NCBI GenBank assembly: GCA_043778315.1
Contig: JAYWGJ010000142.1
Location: 1-35,972, forward strand
Direction: 5' to 3'
Origin: JBEEMU01 sp043778315
Lineage (GTDB): Bacteria; Bacteroidota; Bacteroidia; Chitinophagales; Saprospiraceae
Length of the DNA stretch: 35,972 nt
Made by a program: the position numbers and the translations under genes. This document shows, one piece after another, positions 33,382 to 35,972 of the stretch. Each line of letters starts with the position of its first letter. Positions within the stretch are counted from its first letter, which is position 1. Under the pieces are notes generated by a model. That model had not been told where the DNA came from, made no database searches, and saw only the letters and a list, made by a program, of their open reading frames with translations.

Positions 33382-34486
33382 TTATAAATCCTCGAGTTCC
33401 ATTATCGCATCGGTTTTGCGGAGCAAATAGGCTTTTAGAAACGGCATCAAATCGCCGTCCAAAACCGTTTGTGGCTTAAACGATTTGTGTCCGCTTCGCA
33501 TATCCGTGACGTATTGTTTATCTAATACATAACTCCGAATTTGACTACCCCACTCCACTTTTTTCTTGCCTGCTTCTATCACGTCGCGGGCAGCGTTGCG
33601 CTTGCGCAACTCCATTTCGTAGAGTTGCGAGCGGAGCATTTGCATACAAATTTCGCGGTTGCCGTGCTGCGACCGCCCTTCCTGACACGAAACGACGATG
33701 CCCGACGGCAGATGCCGAAGCCGCACCGCCGACTCCGTTTTATTGACGTGCTGCCCCCCCGCGCCCTGCGCACGGAAAGTGTCCATTTCTATATCGGCAG
33801 GGTTGAGATTGACGACGATAGTGTCGTCGACCAACGGATAGACGTAAATAGAGGCAAACGAGGTCTGCCGTTTGCCCTGCGCATTGAAGGGCGAAATGCG
33901 CACTAAACGGTGAACACCGTTCTCGCCTTTAAGGAAACCGTAGGCGAGGTCGCCCGAAATTTCGAGACTCGCGGAGCGAATACCCGCTACGTCGTCGGGC
34001 TGATAATCGAGTTCGCGCACCTTGTAGCCGTTTTTTTCTGCCCACATCAAGTACATTCGGTAGAGCATCTGCGACCAATCGCAACTCTCCGTCCCGCCCG
34101 CGCCGCTATTGATTTCGAGTACGGCGTACAGGTTGTCTTCGGGCGCGGAAAGCGTCGTTTGCATTTCGAGGTCGTCGAGCGCGTCGGCGAGTATTTCGCG
34201 TTGTGCATCTACTTCCTCGACGGTCGCTACGTCTTCGCGCTGAAACTCCATTAGCACCTCGAGGTCTTCGAGGTGCGCGTTTGCGGCTTCGTAGCCTTTC
34301 ACGGCAGCGCGGAGTTGTCTGATTTCGCGCATGACTTTTTCGGCACGCGGCGAATCACTCCAAAAATCGGGCGCGAGGGTCAAGCCCTCTTTGTCTTCTA
34401 TCAATAATTTTCGGTTATCGATGTCAAAGATACCTTCTTAAAGACTCCAATCTATCTTTTAGCGAGTTGAAATTTTCTATAGTCAT
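33382..34486 (-). CDS. prfB: Peptide chain release factor 2 (programmed +1 frameshift)
   Basis: RF2 terminates translation at UGA and UAA. The gene starts at ATG 34486 (MTIENFNSLKDRLESLRRYL, 20 codons) and meets an in-frame TGA at 34426-34424 in the context AAGG-TAT-CTT-TGA-C. This is the classic autoregulatory slippery site with an internal Shine-Dalgarno-like AGAAGG. A +1 shift reads CTT then GAC and continues as DIDNRKLLIEDKEGLTLAPD to the stop at 33382. Key motifs: the GGQ loop GAGGQHVNKTESAVRL, the SPF tripeptide that reads UGA in RISPFNAQ, and GGTESCDWSQML. Low RF2 raises frameshifting and restores RF2. A frame-by-frame caller would start it too late. Confidence 0.97.
34424..34440 (-). 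promoter_or_regulatory. prfB recoding site (CTT TGA C with upstream AGAAGG)
   Basis: On the - strand the site reads AAGAAGGTATCTTTGAC: a purine-rich anti-SD-binding stretch three bases before the CTT slip codon and the TGA stop followed by C, a poor termination context. The same bases also spell TATCTTTG by coincidence. Confidence 0.93.
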
Positions 34487-34544
34487 GGCTTATTTTTTTA
34501 AAAATGAAAAATTTATTTTTTATGATAATTCCGTAATAATTTAC

Positions 34545-35198
34545 TTATTTATCTATCAATTCAGTATCCAAAATATATTTGAACTTTCGTAAAATAGCGA
34601 TAATTTGCATCAAATCTGCTTTTTTGGTACAATCATAAGCGTCTGATACACAATAGGTTCGGTCTTTTAGAATGACAAAATTCCAGTATCGTCCCGTCAC
34701 CTCGCAGCCGTATATTGGCTTACCATTATTATTTTTTTGCTGTGCAATAAGAAACGCCTCGAGGAGTTGCGCCATCGAGTCGCCCGTCGGTCGCTTACTA
34801 GGTTTCCACTCCTGAAAGTGAAAATATGGGTGTTTAGGTGTGTCGAGTACGCCCCTTGCTATCATATAATCGGTCTTAGTTTTTAGGTAATAACCGTCCA
34901 CCGTAGCGTCTATGGTTTTCTCAAAAAAGTTATTGTACTTCTTTGTATTGCGCAAATAACCTAATTTTAGAACGAATGCGATAAAAAGCATCTTCAAATC
35001 CTCCTCCTGCCAACCCATAATATGTTGTACCGCATCAGTATGAATTTCGTCGAATAATTCTTGCTCCGCCGATGTGAGTGTCGTCGTTGTGCCTGTCCAA
35101 GTCTGCATAATCGAGTGCGCCGTATTCCCGAGTAATCGCGTCAAGCCAAACATCTCGTAAAGCTCCGCTTCCGTGTATGATTTTATTTTATTTGCCAT
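34545..35198 (-). CDS. PD-(D/E)XK nuclease-like protein, tandem copy 1
   Basis: A 217-aa protein, not a named gene. The core has FFEKTIDATVDGYYLKTKTD with Asp110, then PYFHFQEWKP with Glu130-x-Lys132, followed by SMAQLLEAFLIAQQ (Gln in a helix). A D...ExK...Q arrangement is that of PD-(D/E)XK nucleases. Upstream GWQEEDLKMLFIAFVLKLG is an amphipathic helix. The last ~50 residues (YWNFVILKDRTYCVSDAYDC onward) are almost identical to copies 2 and 3. No signal peptide. I recall similar proteins in several Bacteroidota, often in tandem, without known function. It is 18 bp downstream of copy 2 and 58 bp upstream of prfB, so a shared transcript is possible. Confidence 0.75.
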   Translation of the reverse strand: MANKIKSYTEAELYEMFGLTRLLGNTAHSIMQTWTGTTTTLTSAEQELFDEIHTDAVQHIMGWQEEDLKMLFIAFVLKLGYLRNTKKYNNFFEKTIDATVDGYYLKTKTDYMIARGVLDTPKHPYFHFQEWKPSKRPTGDSMAQLLEAFLIAQQKNNNGKPIYGCEVTGRYWNFVILKDRTYCVSDAYDCTKKADLMQIIAILRKFKYILDTELIDK

Positions 35199-35216
35199 AA
35201 TGAATGATTTTTTTAC

Positions 35217-35870
35217 TTATTTGTCTATCAATTCGGTATCCAAAATATATTTGAACTTCCTTAAAATAGCGATAATTTGCATCAAATCCGCTTTTTTGGT
35301 ACAGTCATAAGAATCTGATACACAATAGGTTCGGTTTTGCAAAATGACGAAATTCCAATATTTCCCTATAATTTCGCAACCGTACATTGGCTTACCATTA
35401 TTATTTTTCTGCTGTGCAATAAGCAACGCTTCCAACAATTGTCCCATCGAGTCGCCAGACGGATTTTTGAATGGTTTATACTCTTGAAAATGAAAATAAG
35501 GAGCTTCATGTATGCCATACGCGCCTTTTGCTAGCATAAAATCCGTTTTGGTTTTTAGGTAATATCCATCTACGGTTGCATCGATAGTGCGTTCAAAAAA
35601 ATTAGCATAATGCTCTGTATCTTCTATTCTTCCAAGCATCAAAACATAAGTGATAAACTGCATTTTTAACTCCTCCTCTTGCCAACCTACGATATTTTTA
35701 AGCAAATTAGCGTAAATTTTATTAAAAATACGCTCGTCCAACTCGTCCAGCTCCGTACTAGTTGATGTCCACTCTGCCATGAGTGGATAAGCTGCATTTC
35801 CAGTAAGACGAGTTAAATTAAATGTTTTTAATATTTCGCCTTCCGTATATGATTTTACTTTATTTGCCAT
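35217..35870 (-). CDS. PD-(D/E)XK nuclease-like protein, tandem copy 2
   Basis: A 217-aa paralogue of copy 1, colinear without gaps. The catalytic-type residues are kept: KTKTD-Asp110, FQEYKP with Glu130-x-Lys132, and Gln in SMGQLLEALLIAQQ. The N-terminal ~65 residues differ strongly from copy 1 (for example EGEILKTFNLTRLTGNAAYP against AELYEMFGLTRLLGNTAHSI), while the final ~60 are nearly identical. Spacer and start region (18 bp, ATTTTTTTACTTA-like) are also repeated, showing unit-wise duplication. Confidence 0.75.
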   Translation of the reverse strand: MANKVKSYTEGEILKTFNLTRLTGNAAYPLMAEWTSTSTELDELDERIFNKIYANLLKNIVGWQEEELKMQFITYVLMLGRIEDTEHYANFFERTIDATVDGYYLKTKTDFMLAKGAYGIHEAPYFHFQEYKPFKNPSGDSMGQLLEALLIAQQKNNNGKPMYGCEIIGKYWNFVILQNRTYCVSDSYDCTKKADLMQIIAILRKFKYILDTELIDK

Positions 35871-35888
35871 AATAAATGATTTTTTTAC

Positions 35889-35972
35889 TTATTTGTCTAT
35901 CAATTCGGTGTCCAAAATATATTTGAACTTCCGTAAAATAGCGATAATTTGCATTAAATCCGCTTTTTTCGT
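35889..35972 (-). CDS. PD-(D/E)XK nuclease-like protein, tandem copy 3 (partial, C-terminal 27 residues)
   Basis: The 84 bp before the window edge encode TKKADLMQIIAILRKFKYIL DTELIDK and TAA, identical in protein to copies 1 and 2 and nearly so in DNA. The rest lies beyond the window. The spacing to copy 2 is again 18 bp. Confidence 0.9.
   Translation of the reverse strand, partial: TKKADLMQIIAILRKFKYILDTELIDK

Noticed and set aside
34426..34433. TATCTTTG on the minus strand inside prfB
   Set aside because: It matches the -7 consensus but is the TAT-CTT-TG part of the frameshift site, which fully explains it.

Overview
The window reads as chromosomal DNA of a member of the Bacteroidota. The evidence is: repeated matches to the Bacteroidota -7 promoter element TAnnTTTG (several with TTTG or GTTG about 18-20 bp upstream), almost no Shine-Dalgarno sequences, Bacteroidota-restricted families (DUF4290, DUF4412-like, a PorE-like TPR/beta-propeller protein, YraN beside xth), and a prfB with the CUU-UGA-C frameshift. 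No rRNA, tRNA, CRISPR array, integrase or intact insertion sequence was found. Family names rest on motif recognition by eye; no database search was possible.

Layout. 1-5400: the possible tail of an unidentified gene, a BamA/TamA-like outer-membrane barrel protein, a 500-bp pyrimidine-rich octamer repeat, and a 950-aa periplasmic TPR / beta-propeller / SPOR-like protein. 5400-7440: an accessory patch with a DUF547-like remnant, an Rpn-type PD-(D/E)XK nuclease gene and an A+T-rich gene with a HEPN-like RX4H motif. 7442-9526 (-): a TMTC-like membrane protein with TPRs. 10026-16893 (+): metH, ffh and a DUF4290 gene, separated by long repeat-bearing spacers.

16994-22863 (-): a compact five-gene cluster. 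It starts with two large unassigned proteins (573 and 465 aa), then a patatin-like phospholipase, a WG-repeat-type lipoprotein and a small one-helix membrane protein. This is the best candidate for an undescribed system. One possible reading is a lipid-attacking effector with partner proteins and envelope-located protectors; this is inference.

23258-24122 (+): a small unknown gene and a VapBC-like PIN toxin-antitoxin pair with an ATGA overlap. 24230-25681 (-): a DUF4412-like exported protein and an ECF sigma factor. 26083-31095 (+): uvrA, xth, yraN and an ABC-2 type permease. 31304-33292 (+): a two-parvulin-domain periplasmic PPIase. 33382-34486 (-): prfB with its frameshift. 34545-35972 (-): a tandem array of at least three paralogous PD-(D/E)XK-like proteins that runs off the window.

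Themes: envelope biogenesis (barrel protein, PPIase, PorE-like protein, SRP), nucleic-acid repair and translation housekeeping, and interspersed accessory genes that look like conflict or defence modules. Dispersed palindromes sit at many gene ends.
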